Shown: one piece after another, positions 5,909 through 12,176 of the stretch
How the letters are laid out: every line of letters begins with the position of its first letter
Position numbering within the stretch: the stretch's first letter is position 1
Assembly: GCA_002365025.1 (NCBI GenBank)
Contig: DEYX01000368.1
Location: 1 to 12,882 of the forward strand
Reading direction: 5' to 3'
From: Hungatella sp. UBA3147
GTDB lineage: Bacteria; Bacillota; Clostridia; Lachnospirales; Lachnospiraceae
Length of the DNA stretch: 12,882 bases
Program-made: the position numbers and the translations under genes
Notes under the pieces: generated by a model
Databases searched by the model: none
Told to the model about the DNA's origin: nothing
Seen by the model: only the letters and a program-made list of their open reading frames with translations

Positions 5909-7396
5909 CTATTTATTTGCTTTCATTTCTTTATACGCTTCATAATCCTCTGTCATAAGGAAATAACCCTTTTTATCCTTCCAATACTGGATCTGCGGAA
6001 TAGCAAGGAGTGCAACCAGCACGATTCCAATACCAATGTAGCTTAAATATTTCATGACTACGGTAAATACCGGCCATATAACCGCCCAGTCCCACATTCC
6101 CAAGTATCCGCCATAGGCTGCCATGCCTACCCAGCCTGCAATAAATGCAGATCCGAATACCTGGCATAATCCGGAGAAGAAGGGAAGAATCAGGGCTGCC
6201 TTAAATCCGCCCTTTTCATTTGCAAAAACACCGATGGTGGCGTTATCAAAGAAAACAGGAACGAAACCGCATATAACAAGCACCGGACTCTTTAACAGAA
6301 TCAGTGCAACAATAGCCAGAATCTGTCCGACAAAGCCTGATAAGAATCCCAGGGTCACAGCATTGGCCGCACCAAATCCAAAGATTACGGCACAGTCCAC
6401 TCCCGGAACAGACCCAGGGAGAATTCTGTCTGCAATTCCCTGGAACGAAGCTGTCAGCTCCGCCACAAAGGTACGCACACCTAATTGCAGAATTGCCAGA
6501 TACACCGCAAAATATAAACAGGTTTGAAGTACATAGAAGAACATGCTGGCTCCCTCTTTCATAAACCCTCCTTCAACCAGATAATCCCGGCCAAGGATAC
6601 AGAGGATCGCTCCGAAGAAGATAACCATTAAGATGGAAGTACAGACCATATTGTCATTAAAGATGGACATAAAACCTGGCAGCTCAATATCTTCAATCTT
6701 CCTGATTTCTTTTCCATTGTTTTTCTTGCTTTCTTTTCCAAAAATCTTGCCTGCAAGATAGTAGCTGAGCGCAACACCGAACATCTGCTGATGAGCCAGA
6801 CAGAAGCCGGCACCGTCCGTAACCTCCTGGCACGGCTTGATTGTCAGATTTGACCCCACTGCCCAGTAAGCTCCTAAAAGAAGGGCCATTACCACAAGCA
6901 TGGCAACTCTTCCGTTTAACAGGAACGGACAGGCAAACATGATCAGCCAGTATGCGGTAGCAGCCTGCTGGACCTGTACATTTCCGGTGGTAAACAGTGC
7001 ACGGAGCTTGGTATATTTAGAAAAACGCACAAGAAGAATATTGACGATAAAGGCAATGAACAACAGAATCATCGCATCACCAAATCCTTTTCCAAACACT
7101 TCCTCAACGCCGGCTGTAACAGCATTCTGGCCAAAATACGGATCAATTACCATGGCATTCATCTGGAACCTGTCTTTTAAGCCTACCAATACCGGCCGGA
7201 AGTTGTTTACCAGTCCGCCGGAACCAACCATTAAGATCAAATAACCCACGATCGCTTTCAAAGTCCCAGCAAGTATATCATACCACGGTTTTCTCAGCAA
7301 GATGTAACCAATCATAACGATCAAACCAATCATAAATGCCGGCTGCTGCAATACGTTTGTGGCAAAAAAAGTCCATACCTTCAATAAAATATCCAT
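5909..7396 (-). CDS. ulaA: PTS L-ascorbate-specific EIIC permease
   Basis: A 495-residue polytopic membrane protein that carries L-ascorbate across the cytoplasmic membrane for phosphorylation by EIIB. It aligns along its whole length with the E. coli ascorbate permease UlaA. Shared blocks include the N-terminal GYILLRK (30-36), GTLKAIVGYLILMVGSG (44-60), PCQEVTDGAGF (188-198) followed by HQQMF, a MSIFNDNMV loop (243-251), the VRTFVAEL segment, PGFIP-like and FFDNATIGVFAN segments near the last third, and multiple long hydrophobic helices throughout. It is about 30 residues longer than the E. coli protein; part of this is a charged cytoplasmic loop near 219-240 (GKESKKNNGKEIRK). The ATG at 7396 has AAGGGGG upstream. 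It lies 18 bp after ulaC. Confidence 0.95.
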   Translation of the reverse strand: MDILLKVWTFFATNVLQQPAFMIGLIVMIGYILLRKPWYDILAGTLKAIVGYLILMVGSGGLVNNFRPVLVGLKDRFQMNAMVIDPYFGQNAVTAGVEEVFGKGFGDAMILLFIAFIVNILLVRFSKYTKLRALFTTGNVQVQQAATAYWLIMFACPFLLNGRVAMLVVMALLLGAYWAVGSNLTIKPCQEVTDGAGFCLAHQQMFGVALSYYLAGKIFGKESKKNNGKEIRKIEDIELPGFMSIFNDNMVCTSILMVIFFGAILCILGRDYLVEGGFMKEGASMFFYVLQTCLYFAVYLAILQLGVRTFVAELTASFQGIADRILPGSVPGVDCAVIFGFGAANAVTLGFLSGFVGQILAIVALILLKSPVLVICGFVPVFFDNATIGVFANEKGGFKAALILPFFSGLCQVFGSAFIAGWVGMAAYGGYLGMWDWAVIWPVFTVVMKYLSYIGIGIVLVALLAIPQIQYWKDKKGYFLMTEDYEAYKEMKANK

Positions 7397-7414
7397 TGCA
7401 TTACCCCCTTCTCC

Positions 7415-7870
7415 CTAGTCCAAATATCGTTCCTGTATTCTCAGTAAATCTTCTGAATCTTTGGCTTTTTTCAGTTCGGCGATCACTTCCTCATTGCCCA
7501 GCAGCTCCGATAACCGGCTCATATTATTTAAATGCTGATCCGGATTACAGGATGCCAGGGTAAAGAAAAGCTGCGCATCCTTTTCCGGGTCCTCTGCATC
7601 AAAGCTGACCGGCTTTTCCAGCTTCATGAAGGCGATAGCGGTCTTATGTACGCCTTCTGCCCCCTCCTGGGAATGAGGCATTGCAATGTCCGGTAAAATG
7701 ATGATATAAGGGCCGTATTTTTTAATACAGGCAATGATCTCTTCCTTATAATTCCCTTCGACTGTCCCGTCCTCTTCCAGACATTCACAGCTCATCCGGA
7801 CTGCATCCTCCCAGTCCTTTGCTTCCCTGGCAAACTTATAATGTTTCTTCTCCACAAAATCTCTCAGCAT
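7415..7870 (-). CDS. ulaC: PTS L-ascorbate-specific EIIA component
   Basis: A 151-residue cytoplasmic phosphocarrier of the mannitol/fructose EIIA fold (PTS_EIIA_2). It accepts phosphate from HPr and hands it to EIIB. The active-site block ILPDIAMPHS (58-67) places the phosphohistidine at His66. The following HKTAIAFMKLEKPVSF strand and LFFTLASCNPDQHL (101-114) are typical of this family. The frame is open upstream to 7954, but those codons overlap the end of ulaG. The ATG at 7870 has AAGGAG upstream and begins at the usual N-terminus. It lies 19 bp after ulaG. Confidence 0.92.
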   Translation of the reverse strand: MLRDFVEKKHYKFAREAKDWEDAVRMSCECLEEDGTVEGNYKEEIIACIKKYGPYIIILPDIAMPHSQEGAEGVHKTAIAFMKLEKPVSFDAEDPEKDAQLFFTLASCNPDQHLNNMSRLSELLGNEEVIAELKKAKDSEDLLRIQERYLD

Positions 7871-7889
7871 GGTTTCTCCTTTTTCCTGA

Positions 7890-8993
7890 TTACAAAAGTG
7901 AACGGAACGGAATATTCTGAGGTGCTTCAAAGCAATCCTCAAAGCCTCTTTCATGGTGGTAAGCTATCTTGTTCTTGTCTCTGGGATAAACGTATTTTCC
8001 GCCTACTTCCCAGAAGAACGGGTGAAATTTATAATCCAGCCGATCCTTCTTCATATGATAGAGTACCCTGATTTCATTTACATCTGCCATGAAATTGGTC
8101 CATACATCATAATGAATGGGGATTACCACCTTACATCTTAGAGCTTCAGCCATACGTAGGATATCACAGGAGGTCATCTTATCTGCCATTCCTACCGGAT
8201 TTTCTCCATAAGAACCAAAAGCAACATCAACGTCATAATCCTTTCCGTGTTTTGCAAAGTAAATGGAGTAATGGGAATCGCCGCTGTGATAAATATTTCC
8301 GCCAGGCGTTTTGATCAGATAATTTACCGCCTTTTCATCCATATCCATGGGACACTTTCCCGTCAGTTCTTCCCGGTCAGGGCCAGTGGAATCCGTTGTT
8401 ACAAGGCAGGTCCTGTCAAAGGAATCCAGTGCCACAATTTCAATATCCTTTATCCTGATGCTGTCTCCGGGTACTACCGTAATACACCGGTCCGCCGGAA
8501 CTCCCCATTTCTGCCACAGCTCAACGGACTTCTTAGGGCCGATAAAAGGAACCGGAATTTCTTTTCCATTCTCATCCACGGTTGTTATATTGCTTTGGAT
8601 CACATGGGCAGCATATTCCGGGCTCATATGATCCTGGTGGTAATGGGTTGCCAGAACTGCGTCTACATGTTTAACAGCAAATGGATCTAGCACAAAAGGA
8701 ACTGCCCGTAAATTAGGCTGCATCTTTCTTGCACCGCACATATTTGCCATCTGATGACCCTCTGCCATCTTTCCGTTTCCATGAGAACGCTTTCCGTTAC
8801 CGCACCACAAATCCACGGTAATGTTACAGCCGCCCGGTGTTTTAAACCACATGCCCGTACAGCCCAGCCACCACATAGCCACTGTTCCGGGTTCCACTGT
8901 CTCATGTTCAATTTCTTCATTCAGCCAGGTTCCCCATTCAGGAAACGTGCTCATGATCCAGCTTTCCCTTGTGATTTCTTCCACTTTGCTCAT
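7890..8993 (-). CDS. ulaG: L-ascorbate-6-phosphate lactonase
   Basis: A 367-residue metallo-beta-lactamase-fold enzyme that hydrolyses L-ascorbate 6-phosphate to 3-dehydro-L-gulonate 6-phosphate in the cytoplasm. It is close to E. coli UlaG from the first residues (MSKV, ITRESWI, STFPEWG) to the last (RGFEDCF, PF-S-L). Metal ligands are visible in THYHQDH (116-122; His117, His119, Asp121, His122), HSGDSHYS (236-243) and IPIHYD (His294). The segments WWLGCTGMW (41-49) and GSYGENPVGMADKMTS (260-275) are diagnostic. It is about 13 residues longer than the E. coli protein, partly from a loop around 136-148. The ATG at 8993 has GGGAGGA upstream. As first gene of the operon it lies about 60-70 nt behind a near-consensus promoter. 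Confidence 0.97.
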   Translation of the reverse strand: MSKVEEITRESWIMSTFPEWGTWLNEEIEHETVEPGTVAMWWLGCTGMWFKTPGGCNITVDLWCGNGKRSHGNGKMAEGHQMANMCGARKMQPNLRAVPFVLDPFAVKHVDAVLATHYHQDHMSPEYAAHVIQSNITTVDENGKEIPVPFIGPKKSVELWQKWGVPADRCITVVPGDSIRIKDIEIVALDSFDRTCLVTTDSTGPDREELTGKCPMDMDEKAVNYLIKTPGGNIYHSGDSHYSIYFAKHGKDYDVDVAFGSYGENPVGMADKMTSCDILRMAEALRCKVVIPIHYDVWTNFMADVNEIRVLYHMKKDRLDYKFHPFFWEVGGKYVYPRDKNKIAYHHERGFEDCFEAPQNIPFRSLL

Positions 8994-9021
8994 CTAAACA
9001 TCCTCCCTTACTTTTTACGAT

Positions 9022-9038
9022 CGTTTTATGACCGATTA
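9022..9038. promoter_or_regulatory. Probable regulator-binding direct repeat, downstream of the ula -10
   Basis: A 17-bp sequence in the 5' leader of ulaG matches 15 of 17 bases of the site at 9096-9112. Inside it CG-T/A-rich half elements recur at 9022, 9033 and 9043, spaced 11 and 10 bp. DeoR-family repressors commonly bind arrays of such direct half-sites. The assignment to the DeoR-type regulator is an inference. Confidence 0.5.
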
Positions 9039-9063
9039 TATTCGTATTTATCTTTACATTTAG

Positions 9064-9092
9064 ATAATAACATTAGGATACGAGTTTTTCAA
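9064..9092 (-). promoter_or_regulatory. Sigma-A promoter of the ula operon
   Basis: Read on the minus strand, TTGAAA (9087-9092) is followed after exactly 17 nt by TATTAT (9064-9069). Each hexamer differs from consensus by one base. Transcription would begin near 9056-9058, leaving a leader of roughly 65 nt before the ulaG ATG at 8993. Two nearly identical repeats flank it. Confidence 0.8.
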
Positions 9093-9095
9093 GAG

Positions 9096-9112
9096 CGTTT
9101 AATGACCGTTTA
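9096..9112. promoter_or_regulatory. Probable regulator-binding direct repeat, upstream of the ula -35
   Basis: CGTTTA-ATGAC-CGTTTA contains the same hexamer twice at 11-bp spacing, immediately upstream of the ula -35 element. It matches 15 of 17 bases of the site at 9022-9038, 74 bp away (about seven helical turns). A related half element (CCGTTTTA) follows at 9125-9132. Confidence 0.55.
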
Positions 9113-9185
9113 TGTATTATATGTCCGTTTTAATTATTTTGTGCATTTTATACATTTTCTCCGTACTTTTTTATGCGTATTTTTC

Positions 9186-9215
9186 ATTTAAATAAAACTT
9201 ATTATTTATTTAAAT
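9186..9215. repeat. A/T-only 11-bp perfect inverted repeat
   Basis: ATTTAAATAAA (9186-9196) and TTTATTTAAAT (9205-9215) are exact reverse complements around an 8-nt centre. It lies between the divergent promoters. It could be a protein-binding or DNA-bending element; it lacks the GC-rich stem expected of a terminator. Confidence 0.5.
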
Positions 9216-9271
9216 ACATTTTTCACAACATCTCAGGTTTTACAATCCACATATAATCATTTCCGTGTAAC

Positions 9272-9300
9272 TTCACCGTTTTATATTGTGATTGTATAAT
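9272..9300 (+). promoter_or_regulatory. Possible second, upstream promoter reading toward the suf operon
   Basis: TTCACC (9272-9277), 17 nt, then a perfect TATAAT (9295-9300). The -10 is consensus; the -35 matches four of six. The palindrome at 9319-9342 would sit just past its start point, a typical operator position. AT-rich sequence produces such -10 matches by chance, so confidence is limited. Confidence 0.35.
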
Positions 9301-9318
9301 CATAGCTGCATTCAAGGC

Positions 9319-9342
9319 ATTGTAAATTTTGGGTTTTACAAT
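9319..9342. repeat. Operator-like palindrome upstream of the suf promoter
   Basis: ATTGTAAA (9319-9326) and TTTACAAT (9335-9342) form a perfect 8-bp inverted repeat with an 8-nt centre. A direct copy of its right part, GGTTTTACAAT, lies near 9236-9246. The spacing of the arms is that of a dimeric DNA-binding protein. The binder is unknown. Confidence 0.45.
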
Positions 9343-9393
9343 AAATAATAAAAAGATGCACATTCTCTCACCCAGCCTATAAGAAAATGCCAG

Positions 9394-9416
9394 TATTCTT
9401 TAGCAGCTAAAGTATA
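9394..9416. promoter_or_regulatory. Palindromic operator immediately upstream of the marR-suf -35
   Basis: CTTTAGCAGCTAAAG (9398-9412) is a perfect 7+1+7 palindrome. It extends to 23 bp with 10 of 11 paired positions matching. It ends one base before the TTGACA box. A related copy starts at 9430, 32 bp on (CTTTAG, then GCTA), within the spacer and -10. MarR-family dimers bind palindromes of this size and usually control their own gene, which begins at 9508. Confidence 0.6.
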
Positions 9417-9445
9417 TTGACAATAAATTCTTTAGGTGCTATACT
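9417..9445 (+). promoter_or_regulatory. Sigma-A promoter of the marR-sufCBD operon
   Basis: TTGACA at 9417-9422 is a perfect -35. After 17 nt comes TATACT at 9440-9445, one base from consensus. The start point would be near 9452, giving a leader of about 55 nt. The palindrome at 9394-9416 abuts the -35, and TTTAG/CTAAA arms at 9431-9435 and 9444-9448 overlap the -10. Confidence 0.82.
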
Positions 9446-9507
9446 AAATTCGCAATGAAAATCAACATCAGCCTTTGTACCGTGAAAATATTGGAGGGAA
9501 AAAGAAC

Positions 9508-10002
9508 ATGGAATGTAAATTAATTGGGAATTTATTTGAAGTTATAGCTATGATCACGGATGAGCAGAGAATCCCTCAAATATATAGCAGCTCTAATTTG
9601 CTTTATCACGCAGAACTGAGCCTGATTGACGCGATTTATGACCATCCCGATGCAAATGCACGTATGTTATCGGAAATTATGGGCGTTACGCAAGGCGCGA
9701 TTACCCAGATGACGGTAAAGCTGACTGAAAAGAAACTGATTGAAGGATATAAAATGCCCGGGAATAAGAAAGAAAAATATTACAGGCTTACAGCGGAGGG
9801 GGAGCAGGCAAGGGTTAAGCATCAGGAATACCATAGTGAAGCTAACCAAAAGCTGTGTCAATATTTCTGTTCTCTCAGCGATGCCAACGCAAAGGTTATT
9901 CTGGATTTTTTCGAAAAAGTAAAGGAATGTATGCCTATCAGTGAGTTTGCCTGTCAATCAGGCGGCATTTGCGGAAACGGGATAGAAAGGAAGGAGGAAT
10001 AA
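9508..10002 (+). CDS. MarR-family transcriptional regulator with C-terminal cysteine cluster, first gene of the suf operon
   Basis: A 164-residue MarR-type winged-helix protein. The DNA-binding core is about 35-100: LSLIDAIYDHPDANARMLSE, then the recognition helix around GVTQGAITQMTVKLTEKKLI (59-78), and the wing KKEKYYRLTAEGEQA (87-101). Helical dimerisation segments flank it. Six cysteines are unusual for the family: Cys3, Cys117, Cys121 (CxxxC), Cys141, Cys149 and Cys155. The last three sit in a glycine-rich tail. The stop is three bases before the sufC ATG, and the sufC ribosome binding site lies inside this gene, so the two are co-expressed. This implies control of FeS-cluster assembly, with the cysteines as possible FeS or redox ligands; that is inference. 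The start is ATG 9508, with GGAGGG at 9493-9498; an in-frame TTG at 9475 lacks a suitable site. Confidence 0.88.
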   Translation: MECKLIGNLFEVIAMITDEQRIPQIYSSSNLLYHAELSLIDAIYDHPDANARMLSEIMGVTQGAITQMTVKLTEKKLIEGYKMPGNKKEKYYRLTAEGEQARVKHQEYHSEANQKLCQYFCSLSDANAKVILDFFEKVKECMPISEFACQSGGICGNGIERKEE

Positions 10003-10005
10003 GAT

Positions 10006-10758
10006 ATGCTTACTATTTCTAAATTAAGGGCTTATGCAGGTGATAACGAAATCCTCAAGGGGGTAGATTTAACTATAAATCCAGGAGAAACCCATGTGAT
10101 CATGGGACCGAACGGCGCGGGGAAATCTACGCTGGCGAGTGTCATCATGGGGCATCCGGACTATACGGTGACGGAAGGCCGCATCGTATTTGAAGGAAAA
10201 GACATCACCTGTACCAAAACAGATGAAAGAGCAAGAAGCGGCATCTTTATGACATTTCAAAATCCTGAGGAAGTAGACGGGATCACGGTGGAAAGCTTTC
10301 TGCGTACAGCGCGGTATGCGGTTACCGGTAACAACGAGCGGGCCTGGGACTTCCACAAGGAATTAAAAGAGCTTATGGCGCGTCTGGATTTTGACGAGAG
10401 TTACGCCACAAGGTATTTAAACGTCGGGTTTTCGGGCGGGGAAAAGAAGAAACATGAAATATTGCAGATGCTGGCGCTTCACCCAAAGCTGGCTATTTTG
10501 GATGAAACAGATTCCGGCCTGGATGTTGACGCTGTCAAAACGGTATCAGAGGGTGTACGAGGCTATAAAAATGAAGAAAACGCACTGCTGATCATCACCC
10601 ATAGCACGAAAATTTTAGAAAGTATCAATGTTGATATGGTACATATATTGATTGACGGGCAGATTATGAAAACGGGAGATGCCTCGCTGATTGATGAGGT
10701 GAACCGCAGCGGCTTCACTTCTCTCTCACCTTCCAAAGCGGCTGAGGAGGTGACATGA
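10006..10758 (+). CDS. sufC: FeS-cluster assembly ATPase SufC
   Basis: A 250-residue soluble ABC-type ATPase that binds SufB and SufD and drives cluster assembly on the scaffold. Motifs in order are Walker A GPNGAGKST (34-42), Q-loop TFQNPEEVDGITVESFLR (83-100, with the PEEV-GITV block typical of SufC), signature FSGGEKKKHEIL (142-153), Walker B LAILDETDSGLDVDA (162-176) and the switch His199 in IITHS. Length is standard. AGGAGG inside the end of the MarR gene serves its ATG. It overlaps the start of sufB. The histidine in the signature replaces the more usual arginine-asparagine pair of other SufC proteins; no functional effect is expected. Confidence 0.96.
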   Translation: MLTISKLRAYAGDNEILKGVDLTINPGETHVIMGPNGAGKSTLASVIMGHPDYTVTEGRIVFEGKDITCTKTDERARSGIFMTFQNPEEVDGITVESFLRTARYAVTGNNERAWDFHKELKELMARLDFDESYATRYLNVGFSGGEKKKHEILQMLALHPKLAILDETDSGLDVDAVKTVSEGVRGYKNEENALLIITHSTKILESINVDMVHILIDGQIMKTGDASLIDEVNRSGFTSLSPSKAAEEVT

Positions 10759-12164
10759 TGGAACGTAAAAAAACACAGGTTGAGGAAATCAACCGTGACG
10801 CCTATGACATTGCAAACCCGGAAAACGCCGCGTATAAAGTAGATAAAGGACTGACTGCGGAAATCGTTACCGATATTTCCACAGGAAAAAACGAACCGGG
10901 CTGGATGTTAGAACACCGGTTACAATCCCTTGCCGTTTATGAAAAGCTTCCTCTGCCAAATTGGGGACCAAGCCTACATGAATTGGATATGAACCAAATA
11001 GTTACCTATGTACGCCCGAATATGGCGATGACGGATAACTGGAACGAGGTTCCCGATGAAATCAAGCAGACATTTGACCGGCTGGGCATCCCCGAAGCGG
11101 AAAAGCTGGCGCTCTCCGGCGTGGGCGCACAGTATGATTCTGAGGTTGTTTATCACAGCATTAAAGAAGAGATGCGCCAGCAGGGTGTGATTTACACCGA
11201 TATGGATACCGCACTCCATGAGTACGAGGATATCGTAAAAAAACATTTTATGAAACTGCTTCTCGCTACGGCACATAAATTTGCTGCACTGCATGGTGCG
11301 GTCTGGTCGGGCGGGTCCTTTGTCTATGTGCCAAAAGGGGTTGAGGTTCATATGCCGCTGCAATCCTATTTCCGGCTCAACGCGCCGGGAGCCGGACAGT
11401 TCGAGCATACACTGATTATTCTTGAGGAAGGTGCACGGCTTCATTTCATTGAGGGTTGTTCTGCTCCCCGGTATAACGCGCTGAATCTGCACGCCGGCTG
11501 TGTGGAGCTTTATGTGGGGGAAGACGCAACGCTGCGGTATTCTACCATCGAAAACTGGTCGAGGAATATGATGAACCTCAATTCAAAGTGCGCGGCAGTG
11601 GAAAAAAACGGTGCAATTGAGTGGGTTTCCGGTACATTTGGCTCCCATATCACCATGCTGTATCCCAGCAGTATTTTACGGGGGGAAGGGGCCAGAAGCG
11701 AGTTTACGGGTATCACCTTTGCCGCCGCGGGACAAGAACTGGATACTGGCACTAAGGTGATTCACGCCGCACCGAATACTTCATCCACGGTATCGTCTAA
11801 ATCCATCTCCAAAAGCGGCGGGAAAGCCATCTACCGCAGTGCTGTTACCGTTTTGCCCGAGGCAAAGAACAGCAAATCCAGCGTAAGCTGCGAATCCCTT
11901 ATGCTGGATAGCGAGAGCCGCTCTGACACAATCCCTGTGATGGATATACGAAATGACGAAGTGGATATCGGACATGAAGCAAAAATCGGGTGCATCAGTG
12001 AGGAAACGGTTTTTTATCTGATGACGAGGGGGATTGACGAAAATGAAGCAAAGGCGCTGATTGTCCGCGGTTTCGTGGAACCTATTACAAAGGAGCTTCC
12101 TTTGGAATACGCCGTGGAAATGAACAGGCTGGTGGCCCTTGAATTTGAAGGCGGCATCGGTTAG
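10758..12164 (+). CDS. sufB: FeS-cluster assembly scaffold protein SufB
   Basis: A 468-residue core scaffold subunit on which clusters are built by the SufBCD complex. Numbering here counts from the earlier ATG at 10755. Family blocks visible are the N-terminal PGWMLEHRLQSL (48-59), LSGVGAQYDSE (120-130), HGAVWSGGSFVYVPKGVEV (180-198), EGCSAP (233-238), the beta-helix core with NSKCA and WVSGTFGS (290-297), and the C-terminal VDIGHEAKIGCISEE (403-417) and LPLEYAVEMNRL (448-459). Two adjacent in-frame ATGs exist at 10755 and 10758. GGAGG at 10746-10750 is four bases from the first and seven from the second, so the second is preferred slightly. The sufC stop overlaps either start, giving translational coupling. 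It lies 12 bp before sufD. Confidence 0.96.
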   Translation: MERKKTQVEEINRDAYDIANPENAAYKVDKGLTAEIVTDISTGKNEPGWMLEHRLQSLAVYEKLPLPNWGPSLHELDMNQIVTYVRPNMAMTDNWNEVPDEIKQTFDRLGIPEAEKLALSGVGAQYDSEVVYHSIKEEMRQQGVIYTDMDTALHEYEDIVKKHFMKLLLATAHKFAALHGAVWSGGSFVYVPKGVEVHMPLQSYFRLNAPGAGQFEHTLIILEEGARLHFIEGCSAPRYNALNLHAGCVELYVGEDATLRYSTIENWSRNMMNLNSKCAAVEKNGAIEWVSGTFGSHITMLYPSSILRGEGARSEFTGITFAAAGQELDTGTKVIHAAPNTSSTVSSKSISKSGGKAIYRSAVTVLPEAKNSKSSVSCESLMLDSESRSDTIPVMDIRNDEVDIGHEAKIGCISEETVFYLMTRGIDENEAKALIVRGFVEPITKELPLEYAVEMNRLVALEFEGGIG

Positions 12165-12176
12165 GAGGAGGTTGGC

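Larger units (their letters stand above)
8994..9507. other. AT-rich divergent control region between ula and suf operons (no gene)
   Basis: This 514-bp stretch holds no supportable gene. From left to right it contains the ulaG ribosome binding site, the ula promoter with flanking repeats, an A/T-only inverted repeat at 9186-9215, a TTCACC-17-TATAAT promoter-like pair at 9272-9300, a palindrome at 9319-9342, the palindromic operator at 9394-9416, the marR/suf promoter and the marR ribosome binding site. The nonamer TATAATCAT occurs at 9252-9260 and 9295-9303. No tRNA, riboswitch or T-box architecture was recognised. Confidence 0.7.

Noticed and set aside
6123..6527. 134-codon plus-strand open frame inside ulaA
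   Set aside because: It is antisense to a clearly conserved permease, is proline/threonine-rich as typical of shadow frames, and lacks a ribosome binding site.
7871..7954. N-terminal extension of the EIIA gene into ulaG
   Set aside because: The codons overlap the ulaG 3' end, and the ATG at 7870 carries the ribosome binding site.
8247..8690. 147-codon plus-strand open frame inside ulaG
   Set aside because: It is fully antisense to ulaG, whose protein sequence is strongly conserved; no independent support.
8994..9507. Riboswitch, T-box, small RNA or CcpA cre site in the control region
   Set aside because: I found no recognisable conserved riboswitch or T-box core and no good TGNAANCGNTNNCA match; only promoters and palindromes are supported.
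10974..11492. 172-codon minus-strand open frame inside sufB
   Set aside because: Shadow of the conserved sufB frame with no recognisable domain or start signal.
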